Assembly: GCF_947496995.1 (NCBI RefSeq) | Contig: NZ_CANMFD010000004.1 | Location: 372,001-436,000, forward strand | DNA length: 64,000 nt | Direction of reading: 5' to 3' | Origin: an uncultured Roseibium sp. | GTDB taxonomy: Bacteria; Pseudomonadota; Alphaproteobacteria; Rhizobiales; Stappiaceae | Shown: positions 27,722-35,766 of the stretch, piece by piece | Layout of the letters: each line of letters opens with the position of its first letter | How positions within the stretch are numbered: position 1 is the first letter of the stretch | Notes under the pieces: model-generated | The model's database searches: none | Seen by the model: the letters and a program-made list of their open reading frames with translations, nothing else | What the model was told of the DNA's origin: nothing | Program-made: the position numbers and the translations under genes

Positions 27722-27744
27722 GTGATCGATCACTGTGATCAATC
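27722..27744. promoter_or_regulatory. Palindromic element overlapping the opgG start codon
   Basis: GTGATCGATCAC (27722-27733) is a perfect palindrome, and GATCGATCA/TGATCAATC (27724-27744) forms an overlapping inverted repeat with one mismatch that contains the GTG start at 27735. It could be an operator or an mRNA hairpin sequestering the start. Confidence 0.35.
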
Positions 27745-29327
27745 GGCGCAAATTCCTGTCGGCAACAGCCCTGATGGCCGGCTCGCTCGCGGGCGGAGCC
27801 ATACCAGGCGTCGCCGGGGCTGAAAATATCGCACCTGCAGAAGGCGGATCCGGATCTGATTCCGGGACACCCTTCAGCTTCGATTCCCTGATCCTGCGGA
27901 TGAAAGAGAAGGCTGCAAAAACCTTCGATGCCGCAACGCCGGACCTGCCGGAAATCCTCAGCGAGCTCGACTATGACCGGCACCGGGCCATCCGTTTCCT
28001 TCCGGAGCGCGCTGTCTGGACCGAAAACGCCGGAAACTACAGGCTTCAGGCCTTTCACCCCGGCTGGCTCTACAAGGAACCGGTGGAGCTTTTCGAAATC
28101 ACCGGAGACGAAACCCGTCCAATCCGCTTTACCGGCGCCGATTTCGAATACCGGGAGCCGCTCGACCCGGAAAAATTCAGGGACCTGGAACTTCCCGGCA
28201 TCGCCGGTTTCCGGCTGCATCATCCGCTCAACACCCCGGACGTCTTCGACGAACTGATCGTGTTCCTCGGCGCGAGCTACTTCCGGGCACTGGGTAAAGG
28301 CAATCTCTACGGCCTGTCCGCGCGCGGGCTGGCCATCGACACGGCCATTTCCGGGCCTGAGGAGTTCCCCAGGTTCACACGCTTCTATCTGGAGCGTCCC
28401 GAGGAAGGGGCCGCCGAGATACGGCTTTACGCGGAACTGGAGAGCAAGAGCGTTGCCGGAGCCTATCAGTTCACCGTCAAACCGGGCGTCAACACCGTGG
28501 TTGAGGTCGATGCACGGATCTTCCTGCGCGAAGATGTCGAACGGCTTGGCATTGCTCCCTTGACCTCCATGTTCCTGTTCGGTGAAAACGACCGGACCGG
28601 CTTTGACGACTATCGTCCGGAAGTTCACGACAACGACGGCCTTTTAATCCTGCGGCGCAACGGCCAGCGCTTGTGGCGGCCGATCCGCAACCCGGAAGCT
28701 CTCTCGCTGTCCTTCTTCCAGGAGGAAAGCCCGGTCGGGTTCGGTCTGTTGCAGCGCGACCGCGACTTCGAGCACTACCAGGACACGGAAGCCAAATACC
28801 AGCGCAGGCCGTCCCTGTGGATCGAGCCGGTCAACGGCTGGGGTCCCGGGCATGTCATGCTGGCTGAAATTCCGGCGGACAAGGAAATCTACGACAATAT
28901 CGTTGCCTTCTGGGTGCCCGAAGGCGGCGCCAAGGCAGGTTCGGAACACCGGTTCGCCTACCGGATGATCTGGGGCGGCAATCCGGAACCGGGAACCGAA
29001 CTGGCGCAGGTCGTCCGCACGAGCACGGGCCACGGCGGCGCGGCGGCTTCCGATCCCGATCCAAAGTTGCGCAAGTTCGTGGTGGAGTTCGCCGGCGAAG
29101 CGCTTTCCGGCCTTGGAGCCGACGCAGCTCTGGAACCCAGCCTCACGGTTCAAAACGCCACGGTCAAACACCATTTTATTCAGCGTCTGGAAGGGGGCTC
29201 CTGGCGGGCTGTCGTGGATGTCGAACGCAAGGCCGCGGATATTCCGGTTGAGTTCGCTCTGGCGTTGCAGCTCAACGGAACCGACCAGACGGAAACCTGG
29301 ATGTATCAGTGGAGTGGAAACTCATGA
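27735..29327 (+). CDS. opgG: Periplasmic glucan biosynthesis protein OpgG/MdoG
   Basis: 530 residues starting at GTG 27735, with GAGG about 13 nt upstream. The N-terminus INRRKFLSATALMAGSLAGG is a twin-arginine (Tat) signal, cleaved after VAGA. The mature protein is the MdoG family (FSFDSLILRMKEKA, LDYDRHRAIRFLPERA, GLSARGLAIDTA), which acts in the periplasm on the backbone of osmoregulated periplasmic glucans. Its stop overlaps opgI by four bases, and opgH follows, as in the Rhodobacter sphaeroides opgGIH operon. Tat export resembles OpgD. Confidence 0.93.
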   Translation: MINRRKFLSATALMAGSLAGGAIPGVAGAENIAPAEGGSGSDSGTPFSFDSLILRMKEKAAKTFDAATPDLPEILSELDYDRHRAIRFLPERAVWTENAGNYRLQAFHPGWLYKEPVELFEITGDETRPIRFTGADFEYREPLDPEKFRDLELPGIAGFRLHHPLNTPDVFDELIVFLGASYFRALGKGNLYGLSARGLAIDTAISGPEEFPRFTRFYLERPEEGAAEIRLYAELESKSVAGAYQFTVKPGVNTVVEVDARIFLREDVERLGIAPLTSMFLFGENDRTGFDDYRPEVHDNDGLLILRRNGQRLWRPIRNPEALSLSFFQEESPVGFGLLQRDRDFEHYQDTEAKYQRRPSLWIEPVNGWGPGHVMLAEIPADKEIYDNIVAFWVPEGGAKAGSEHRFAYRMIWGGNPEPGTELAQVVRTSTGHGGAAASDPDPKLRKFVVEFAGEALSGLGADAALEPSLTVQNATVKHHFIQRLEGGSWRAVVDVERKAADIPVEFALALQLNGTDQTETWMYQWSGNS

Positions 29328-29710
29328 TTTCGCACGATAAAACCGGCACCGGGCCGCTTTTGGCTCCGTGCGACAACGGATCCGTATACGAGGAAATCCG
29401 GCACGTTCTCAAGCGGCCGGACCTGTCCGATGGCGTGCTGCAGCAAATCCTTGCCGAGCGCCGCTTCGGTGCCGATACGCAGCTGGGTGCAGATGCATTC
29501 CTTGCCGGAAAAGGCCTGGCGGAAGAGCGGGCGGGCGTGATCCGCACAATGATCGTGCCGCCGCCCCTGCACCGTCTCGACATGCCGGCTCACGACCTTG
29601 AACCACCTCTTTCCCGTCGCTTCGCCCCCCTCGCGGCACGCTGGCGGCGGGCGGTGCACATGCTCCGGCCTCAGATGAAACGGACGCCGGCGCCCGTAAG
29701 GAACCGCTGA
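29324..29710 (+). CDS. opgI: Small OpgI-like protein between opgG and opgH
   Basis: 128 residues from the ATG at 29324, overlapping the opgG stop (ATGA). No signal peptide or membrane segment; the middle has YEEIRHVLKRPDLSDGVLQQIL and the C-terminus is rich in Arg and Pro. The name rests on position and size: R. sphaeroides has opgI, a small gene of unknown role, in the same place. The cytoplasmic N-terminal extension of E. coli OpgH is missing in the downstream gene, so this protein might supply that part; that is inference. Confidence 0.65.
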   Translation: MISHDKTGTGPLLAPCDNGSVYEEIRHVLKRPDLSDGVLQQILAERRFGADTQLGADAFLAGKGLAEERAGVIRTMIVPPPLHRLDMPAHDLEPPLSRRFAPLAARWRRAVHMLRPQMKRTPAPVRNR

Positions 29711-29711
29711 C

Positions 29712-31511
29712 ATGCAGCCGGCCGGTTCAAAGGTCCGCTCTGCCGGCCCCCGCCGGCTGGCCATGGTTCTGGCAGCCGTCTGCCTGACGACCGCGGCATC
29801 CTTCATGTTCGCCACGGTTGTTCAGTCCGACGGCTTCGACAGGCTTGACGTGGTGCGGATCGCGCTGATGGCGGTGGCCGCCTTCTGGCTTGCCTGGGGC
29901 GGCTGCATCGCGCTGTTCGGCATTCTCTTTCCCCCGGACAAGGCGGCGGCGGTGACCGGCCGTCCCCAGGGCCGCACAGCCATCCTGATGCCGATCTACA
30001 ATGAAGCCACCGGCCCGGTCTTCGCGCGTCTCGCAGCCATCATGAAATCCGTCGACAAGCTGCTGGAAGCGGACTGTTTCCATTTCTACATCCTGTCCGA
30101 CACGACCAGAGCCGACGTTGCCCGCGAGGAACAGTCCGCCTATCGGGGACTGCTGCTCCGGCACCAGGCGGGAGGACGGCTTTTCTACAGGCGCCGGGAA
30201 CAGAACATCGGCCGCAAAGCAGGCAATATCGCCGATTTTCTGGAGACCTCCGGCGGTGCCTACGAATATATGCTGGTGCTCGATGCCGACAGTTTGATGG
30301 ACGGTGAAACCATCGTGGAGATGGTTCGGCGCATGGAAGCCGACCCGCGCCTCGGGCTGCTGCAATCGCTGCCACAGATCATCGGCCTGAAAACCCTTTA
30401 TGGTCGCCTGCTGCAGTTCGCCACTTCCCTTTACGGACCCTATTTCGCGCGCGGCCTTGCCGCCGTTCAGGGCGAGGAAGGCACATTCTGGGGACATAAC
30501 GCCCTCATTCGCACCAGGGCTTTCGCGGCGTCCTGCGGCATGGCACCTCTGCAGGGCAAACCGCCCTTTGGCGGCCATATCCTCAGCCACGACACGGTGG
30601 AGGCCGCGCTATTGGCGCGGGACGGCTGGAAGGTGCGTCTCGATCCGGACCTGACCGGCTCCTACGAAGAAGCTCCGGCCAACATGGTGGACTACGCCAA
30701 ACGCGACCGGCGCTGGTGCCAGGGCAACCTGCAGCACAGCCGCATTCTGGCAGCCCCGCGTCTGAAGTTCTGGAGCCGGATCTCCATCCTGCAGGGGATC
30801 TTCGCCTATCTGGCCTCGCCAATCTGGTTCCTGTTTCTGCTGACCAGCCTGACCGCACCGCTGGTGGCCCCGCCGCCGGTCTATTTCGATGGCTACTCGC
30901 CGTTCCCCGTCTTTCCCCATCCGGAAACGGCCACGGCGCTCGCCCTGCTCTTCGGTCTCGTGGCGCTGCTGATCCTGCCCAAGCTTCTGCTGGTGATCCG
31001 AACTCTCACGGGCGGCAACGCAAAGGCCTTCGGCGGCCCGGCACGGCTCGTCCTCAGCTTCGTGATCGAGATCCTCCTGACCTCGATCCTGGCACCGATC
31101 CTGATGATGTTCCATTGCCGCTCGGTGATGCAGGTGTTTGTCGGAGCCGATTCCGGCTGGCCGACGGCCGACCGCGACGACGGCTCCCTTCCCCTTGGTG
31201 CTGCCATCAGCGCCACATGGTGGATGGCCCTGACCGGGGCCGCCGGTGTCGCCTTTTCGCACTATTACGTGCCGGAACTGTTCTACTGGCTCCTGCCCGT
31301 CGCACTGCCGCTGGTCTTCGCACCGCTGCTCGTCTGGATGACGTCCTCGGTCATGCTGGGGGAAATCAGCCGCAGGCTCGGCCTTCTTGCCGTTCCGTTC
31401 GATGCGCGGCCCGTCGCGATTGCTGCGGAAATGCACAGCGCCTTGCTGGAAAGCGAAACGGAAGAAAAGCCCTCGGATATGTCCGGACAGATCGCCGGCG
31501 CGGTGGCTTGA
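29712..31511 (+). CDS. opgH: Glucan glucosyltransferase OpgH/MdoH
   Basis: 599 residues, inner membrane, shorter than E. coli OpgH (847) because the N-terminal cytoplasmic region is absent. Two N-terminal membrane spans, a GT2 domain (AILMPIYNEATGPVFARL, LVLDADSLMDGE with the DxD metal site, SHDTVEAALLARDGW, and KRDRRWCQGN corresponding to QxxRW) and about five C-terminal spans. It polymerises UDP-glucose into the glucan backbone and extrudes it. It starts one base after the opgI stop, so the three genes are coupled. Confidence 0.94.
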   Translation: MQPAGSKVRSAGPRRLAMVLAAVCLTTAASFMFATVVQSDGFDRLDVVRIALMAVAAFWLAWGGCIALFGILFPPDKAAAVTGRPQGRTAILMPIYNEATGPVFARLAAIMKSVDKLLEADCFHFYILSDTTRADVAREEQSAYRGLLLRHQAGGRLFYRRREQNIGRKAGNIADFLETSGGAYEYMLVLDADSLMDGETIVEMVRRMEADPRLGLLQSLPQIIGLKTLYGRLLQFATSLYGPYFARGLAAVQGEEGTFWGHNALIRTRAFAASCGMAPLQGKPPFGGHILSHDTVEAALLARDGWKVRLDPDLTGSYEEAPANMVDYAKRDRRWCQGNLQHSRILAAPRLKFWSRISILQGIFAYLASPIWFLFLLTSLTAPLVAPPPVYFDGYSPFPVFPHPETATALALLFGLVALLILPKLLLVIRTLTGGNAKAFGGPARLVLSFVIEILLTSILAPILMMFHCRSVMQVFVGADSGWPTADRDDGSLPLGAAISATWWMALTGAAGVAFSHYYVPELFYWLLPVALPLVFAPLLVWMTSSVMLGEISRRLGLLAVPFDARPVAIAAEMHSALLESETEEKPSDMSGQIAGAVA

Positions 31512-31524
31512 GCGCCGGGCAAGC

Positions 31525-31875
31525 TCAGTGCATGCGGCCGGTTTCAGCGTCCAGAATACCATCCGCATCGAGGCCGGAAATCGGCAGGCGGGTATCTGTG
31601 GGCACGTCGCCGGAGAGCTGCAGGGCAAGGTAGCGGCCACAGCAGACCCTCAGGAAGCTCGTGAAATTGCCGAGATCATGCCCGGCATCGATGCTTTCAT
31701 GATGCAACCGGGTGATGAGCTGCACGACATTCATGCCGTCCCGCCCGGCAATCTCTTCAAGCACCTTCCAGAAAAACGTTTCCAGACGCACGGAGGTGAC
31801 CATACCGTCGATCCGCAGGGATCTGGTTGTGCTTTCCCAAAGCCCGCTGTCGGCATCTATGAAAAGTTTGCACAT
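31525..31875 (-). CDS. Ribbon-helix-helix domain protein
   Basis: 116 residues from the ATG at 31875 (MCKLFIDADSGLW). The frame extends to 31923 but that extension is encoded by the terminal repeat of the adjacent MITE-like element, so the shorter start is preferred. TTRSLRIDGMVTSVRLETFFWKVLEEIAGRDGM fits the RHH_4-type fold common in alphaproteobacteria: a beta strand for DNA contact, then two helices. Possibly an Arc-like regulator. It is convergent with opgH, 13 nt apart. Confidence 0.8.
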   Translation of the reverse strand: MCKLFIDADSGLWESTTRSLRIDGMVTSVRLETFFWKVLEEIAGRDGMNVVQLITRLHHESIDAGHDLGNFTSFLRVCCGRYLALQLSGDVPTDTRLPISGLDADGILDAETGRMH

Positions 31876-31906
31876 GGGGTGTATCCGGTTTTCAGGGTCT
31901 TCAAGG

Positions 31907-32176
31907 CTAGGGTACGAACCCATAAAATTGTACTTTCAGGCATCAAACCGGCAAAGAAGAGTTAGGAAAAGCCTGAAGAGCCATGCTGGTGCATGACGCA
32001 AAGGCTTTGACGCGGCGCTTCGCGGCCGGGTTGATGTCCATCGGATCGTTCAGAAAGCGACTGTCTCCGGCGTTGCAACATCTTGAAAACCAATAAGGTT
32101 TCCTGCGATCTTGCGCCTTGGAACCAGTCATTTTCTGAACGACCTGAAAGCAGAATTTTATGGGTCCGTACCCTAG
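31907..32176. mobile_element. MITE-like element with 34-bp terminal inverted repeats
   Basis: The 34 bases at 31907-31940 and the reverse complement of 32143-32176 match at 31 positions. Both begin CTAGGGTACG, then R, ACCCATAAAATT. CTAG at both ends may be a target duplication or part of the repeat. The 202-bp interior has no ORF of note. Structure fits a non-autonomous miniature element mobilised by an IS (IS5-like ends are my guess). No transposase is in the window. It lies just upstream of the RHH gene and may supply its promoter. Confidence 0.65.
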
Positions 32177-32295
32177 TGCTTTTCCCGTCGGCTGAAAAGC
32201 CCGCCCGAGGACTGCTTGCAGCCCCGGGCGGGAACCGTAGCCTTCCAGTGTCTTTTGGTGGGAAGACAGTTGGAAGGTGCGGAAGACCGTTGTGG

Positions 32296-32889
32296 TCAGG
32301 CCGCCAGTGACCCGGCTGCTTCGCCGGTCAGCACCGCATGGAACTGCGACAGCCATGCCGGATGGGCGGGCCAGGCAGGGGCGGTGACGAGGTTGCCGTC
32401 GGTCACGGCACCGTCGATTGCGATGTCGGCATAGGTCGCGCCGGCCAGTTCCACTTCCGGGCGGCAGGCCGGGTAAGCGGAGACGGTGCGTCCCTCGATG
32501 ACTTTCGCGGCGCTGAGGATCTGCGCGCCGTGGCAGATCGCTGCGACCGGCTTGCCCTCATCCATGAAATGCTTGACCGCCGCGATGACATCAGCATCGA
32601 GACGCAGATATTCCGGCGCCCGGCCGCCCGGGATCACCAGGGCGTCATAGCCGGTGACATCCGCATCGGCGAAGCTGGCGTTCAGCGTGAAATTATGACC
32701 GCGTTTTTCCGAATAGGTCTGGTCGCCCTCGAAATCGTGGATACAGGTCGCGACTGTCTCTCCGGCCTTCTTGCCGGGGCAAACCGCATCGACTTCATAG
32801 CCCATGGCCAGAAGCGTCTGAAACGGCACCATGGTCTCGTAGTCTTCGGTGAAGTCACCGGTGATCATCAGGATTTTTTTCGCGCTCAT
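32296..32889 (-). CDS. DJ-1/PfpI family protein
   Basis: 197 residues from the ATG at 32889, preceded by GGAGGAG. The nucleophile elbow [15 protein letters not shown] carries the conserved Cys-His, with an upstream acid (GGRAPEYL) typical of PfpI-type glyoxalases/deglycases/proteases. The '[16 protein letters not shown]' N-terminus is shared with a subgroup annotated protease I. Probably a stress-related cytoplasmic hydrolase; exact activity unknown. Stands alone. Confidence 0.88.
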   Translation of the reverse strand: MSAKKILMITGDFTEDYETMVPFQTLLAMGYEVDAVCPGKKAGETVATCIHDFEGDQTYSEKRGHNFTLNASFADADVTGYDALVIPGGRAPEYLRLDADVIAAVKHFMDEGKPVAAICHGAQILSAAKVIEGRTVSAYPACRPEVELAGATYADIAIDGAVTDGNLVTAPAWPAHPAWLSQFHAVLTGEAAGSLAA

Positions 32890-33019
32890 GCTTTCTCCTC
32901 CAGCTTGGCAAAAATGCGATGGAGAAATGCTAGCAGGCAACCGGTTCGAGCGGGTATTAGGCGATTACTACAGCGCAAAATGTGAGATCGGCATGACCTC
33001 ACCCGCGTCCCGAGATGTT

Positions 33020-33649
33020 TCAGGTACTTTGTTGGCTTTGCCTCAACGCACGCACCAGCGCCATGCCGGTCAGCGTCAGCCAGAGATAGATCAGGACTTC
33101 CAGCAATCGCTGCAACAGTCCGGCAAATTCCTCAATCTGAACGGTTCCAGCCAGCAGCAAAGCCCCGATCAGAAGCAGTCCGGTTGCCGTCCCCCTGGGC
33201 AACAGGCTGCTCCCCCGCCTTTTCAGAGCGCAGGAGACCACGAACAGGCCGACCAAGCCGCAGACATAAGCCAGAAACCCTGCGCTGACGTGAATGAGAT
33301 GCGCGCTCGAAGGCTCTTCGGGACGGCACTCGAAATCGCACGGATAGTAGGCCGCCGCCAGAAGCAGAACCGCGTACAGCCCGATCAGGCTCAGCCCCGA
33401 GATTGCCAGACTGTCTTTGCCAACCGCGCTGACCGCCAGTCCGACAAACAGCAGAACCCAGAGTTCTGCTCCGGCAAAAACGACCAGGTTCACCGTGGCT
33501 CCATGTGCGGTTCCCGTAGCGCCGAGCGCGCTCATGAACTGGGAAAGATGGCTGTAGTCCGGATAATAGCTGCCGGCCACAAGCACACCGCAGACAAGCC
33601 AGAAAAAACTCAGTAACGGCAACAGGATGAGGGTGCTCGCCTTGGTCAT
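33020..33649 (-). CDS. Six-TM membrane protein, DUF998-like
   Basis: 209 residues from the ATG at 33649. Six hydrophobic segments; conserved-looking loop YPDYSHLSQFMSALGATG after TM1 and YYPCDFECRPEEPSSAHLIH after TM3, with the two Cys possibly forming a disulphide. These features match DUF998 proteins of unknown function. No operon partner: the downstream gene is convergent-spaced DJ-1 family and the upstream aldolase gene ends 57 nt away on the same strand. Confidence 0.75.
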   Translation of the reverse strand: MTKASTLILLPLLSFFWLVCGVLVAGSYYPDYSHLSQFMSALGATGTAHGATVNLVVFAGAELWVLLFVGLAVSAVGKDSLAISGLSLIGLYAVLLLAAAYYPCDFECRPEEPSSAHLIHVSAGFLAYVCGLVGLFVVSCALKRRGSSLLPRGTATGLLLIGALLLAGTVQIEEFAGLLQRLLEVLIYLWLTLTGMALVRALRQSQQST

Positions 33650-33705
33650 GCGCACCAATTAGAGCGTTTCTTCTTCATTTGGAAGCACTTGATGGCAAAA
33701 AGCGA

Positions 33706-34473
33706 TCAGCCCTTGTAGTCCGGCTCGGTCCGGTCCAGTTCCCGCTTCCAGTGTTCGAAATGGGCATAACCCATGCCGGCATATGGCTCCCACTCGGCAG
33801 CCGTCTTGGCCGCCAGGTTGTCGGACATGACCGCGAGCGGCTGGCCGGTCGCATAGGCTTTGAGCAGTGTTTCGGCGGCGCGTTCGAAGAAATACAGATG
33901 CTCGAAGGCTTCGGGCACCGTCCTGGCGGCAATCGAGACCCCGTGATTGCCCATGACCAGCACCGGCTTGTCGCCCAGCGTCTCGGCGATCCGCCGCCCC
34001 TCCTCCGCCTCGTCGGCCATGCCACCGAAGCCGAGATCGACCGCCACCTTGCCGAAGAACCGCGCGGTGTTGAGGTCGATCGGCTTCATCGACGGGTCCT
34101 GCAAGGTCGCCAGCGCCGTGGCATTGGGCGGATGGCAATGAAACAGCACCCGGGCATTCGGGTTCATCCGGTGAACCGTGCCGTGAATGCACCAGGCGGA
34201 AGGATCCGGCGCAGTGTCGCTTGCCATCACCTGATCGTCATGGGCGTCGAGAAGCAGCAGGTCGCTGGCCTTCACATCGGAAAAATGCCGCCACTTCGGG
34301 TTCATCAGGAAGGTCGAGCCATCCTCGGAGACAGCGGCGCTGAAGTGGTTGCCGACGGATTCGTGCCAGCCCATCCTGACCGCGATCCGGAACGCGGCCG
34401 CGAGATCCTCGCGCAGGGCCTGTTCGGATTGCCTGTCCGGGGAGCCGAACGCGACATCGGTGACAACACTCAT
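33706..34473 (-). CDS. Class II aldolase/adducin-fold protein
   Basis: 255 residues from the ATG at 34473, overlapping the dioxygenase stop by four bases; an upstream extension to 34620 lies within that gene. Zinc ligands are seen in LFHCHPPNA and GNHGVSI. The position of the catalytic Glu of true aldolases (SEW in FucA) reads SAW, so the acid is missing and cleavage by the standard mechanism is doubtful. It is second in an operon with a gamma-butyrobetaine-hydroxylase-like enzyme, and may process its product. Function unknown. Confidence 0.8.
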   Translation of the reverse strand: MSVVTDVAFGSPDRQSEQALREDLAAAFRIAVRMGWHESVGNHFSAAVSEDGSTFLMNPKWRHFSDVKASDLLLLDAHDDQVMASDTAPDPSAWCIHGTVHRMNPNARVLFHCHPPNATALATLQDPSMKPIDLNTARFFGKVAVDLGFGGMADEAEEGRRIAETLGDKPVLVMGNHGVSIAARTVPEAFEHLYFFERAAETLLKAYATGQPLAVMSDNLAAKTAAEWEPYAGMGYAHFEHWKRELDRTEPDYKG

Positions 34474-35600
34474 TTGAACCGCCCTTCGCCGGAAAGCACC
34501 CGGTAGGTGGAGCGCAACTCGCCCCGGTCGATGTAACAGCCGCGCAGATGACGCTCGCCGCTGGTGGCCGAATAGGCCGCCCGGCCATGCACGATGCGGT
34601 GATTGTCGAAAACGATACACTCACCGGCATTCAGACGGAACCGCATCAGGTATTTTTCATCCCGCATCATCCGGCCAAAGCGGCAGAACGCAGGGTAAAA
34701 ACGGTCAAGATCCTGCTGCGGCATGTCGAAAATATCGGCATGGTGCTGGCTGATCGTGACGCCGGAAATATTGCCATAGGCATCCAGCTCGATGACATGC
34801 TGGCGGGCACGCATGTCGAACGTGTCATGCTCGCAGTAATACGGCACGTCGACCGACACCAGAAGCTCGAAGTCCTCCGGATGCCGTTCCTGGAAATCCT
34901 CGGCAACCGCCAGCCCGTCGACGAACAGGCTCTGGCCGCCCTCGACAGAATTCGCCCGGCAATGGAGGAACTGCACACCGGGCGCAAGGTCCTCGTCGGG
35001 CAGATCCGTGTGCAGCGGCAGCGCCTTGGAGGTGAAGGCCAGGTTGGTCGGCTTGATGTGGGTTTTTACCTCGAAGTCCGGCCCGAAATAGCTCGGCCGC
35101 ACGTGGCCGAGCAGGCTGGCAGTGTCTTTCAGGGCCGCGTCCGTGTCGGGCAATCCCGTCAGCAACGCCACTCCGTCGACAAGCATCGCCCGGCTCCAGT
35201 CGCGCACGCTGGCCGGCTCCGCGACCAGATCATCGTAGGCAAAGCGCGCCATCTTCGTATAGTGGTCCGCGTACCAGGGCACACGCGGCAGATTGGCCGC
35301 ATCGGCGCGCTTCTCGCCGCCCGCATACTCGGTGAGCAAGCCGAGCGGCATGCGGGTGACGTGGCCGGAGCCTTTCCAGGTAATCTCCAGATGCCCACCG
35401 GCAATCGCGGCGGACGCGGCCCTCGGCGCATCTTCTTCGGCGAAGATGTCGAACACCCTCTCCCGGGTTTCCGTGTCGAAGGAGGTCGGGCAACTGTCGC
35501 GCAGCCAGTAATAATTGAAGTAGGCGGTCCGGCCGTCACCAAGCGGCACATCGAGACCCTTTTCCTGCAGGAGCACGCCTGCTTCACCGGTTCCAAGCAT
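34470..35600 (-). CDS. Gamma-butyrobetaine hydroxylase-like 2OG-Fe(II) dioxygenase
   Basis: 376 residues from the ATG at 35600; the frame opens 14 codons earlier. The catalytic TauD-type domain has the iron site LHTDLPDEDLAPGVQFLHC (His-x-Asp) and distal His in IVHGRAAYS with the 2OG-binding Arg in GERHLRGCY. The N-terminal GBBH-like domain has WLRDSCPTSFD where carnitine-pathway enzymes have a Zn-binding Cys cluster (CPxCxxC); only one Cys is left. It could hydroxylate gamma-butyrobetaine, trimethyllysine or another betaine. Divergent LysR regulator and repeated AACTTAA sites suggest inducible control. Confidence 0.85.
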   Translation of the reverse strand: MLGTGEAGVLLQEKGLDVPLGDGRTAYFNYYWLRDSCPTSFDTETRERVFDIFAEEDAPRAASAAIAGGHLEITWKGSGHVTRMPLGLLTEYAGGEKRADAANLPRVPWYADHYTKMARFAYDDLVAEPASVRDWSRAMLVDGVALLTGLPDTDAALKDTASLLGHVRPSYFGPDFEVKTHIKPTNLAFTSKALPLHTDLPDEDLAPGVQFLHCRANSVEGGQSLFVDGLAVAEDFQERHPEDFELLVSVDVPYYCEHDTFDMRARQHVIELDAYGNISGVTISQHHADIFDMPQQDLDRFYPAFCRFGRMMRDEKYLMRFRLNAGECIVFDNHRIVHGRAAYSATSGERHLRGCYIDRGELRSTYRVLSGEGRFK

Positions 35601-35613
35601 GGTTCTCACCCTT

Positions 35614-35623
35614 AACTTAAGTT
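35614..35623. promoter_or_regulatory. AACTTAAGTT palindrome just upstream of the dioxygenase gene
   Basis: A perfect 10-bp palindrome 13 bp upstream of the dioxygenase ATG (minus strand). It shares AACTTAA with two sites near the LysR gene (35736 and 35748), consistent with a multi-site operator for the divergent pair. Confidence 0.5.
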
Positions 35624-35730
35624 CGCAGTTTTTTGCCGCCACAAGACAGCCAAATGCGATAGCGCCTTCAAATCATTCACTTTGATCAAATTGAACTTGC
35701 AGCGATGATTTGAAAAGACGATAAAAACAC

Positions 35731-35757
35731 AAGTTAACTTAAGCCATAACTTAACTT
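35731..35757. promoter_or_regulatory. Tandem AACTTAA sites before the LysR gene
   Basis: AAGTTAACTT (35731-35740) is a palindrome; AACTTAAG starts at 35736 and AACTTAACTT at 35748, ending 10 bp before the LysR ATG at 35767. LysR proteins autorepress from sites like these and loop to a third site, here 35614. Function inferred. Confidence 0.5.
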
Positions 35758-35766
35758 GAGAGCTCC

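Noticed and set aside
33659..34192. 177-codon minus-strand frame overlapping the class II aldolase-fold gene
   Set aside because: Out of frame with the zinc-motif-bearing product and of Arg/Gly-rich shadow composition.
34548..35615. 355-codon plus-strand frame opposite the dioxygenase gene
   Set aside because: Antisense shadow; the minus-strand product has the complete iron and 2-oxoglutarate site.
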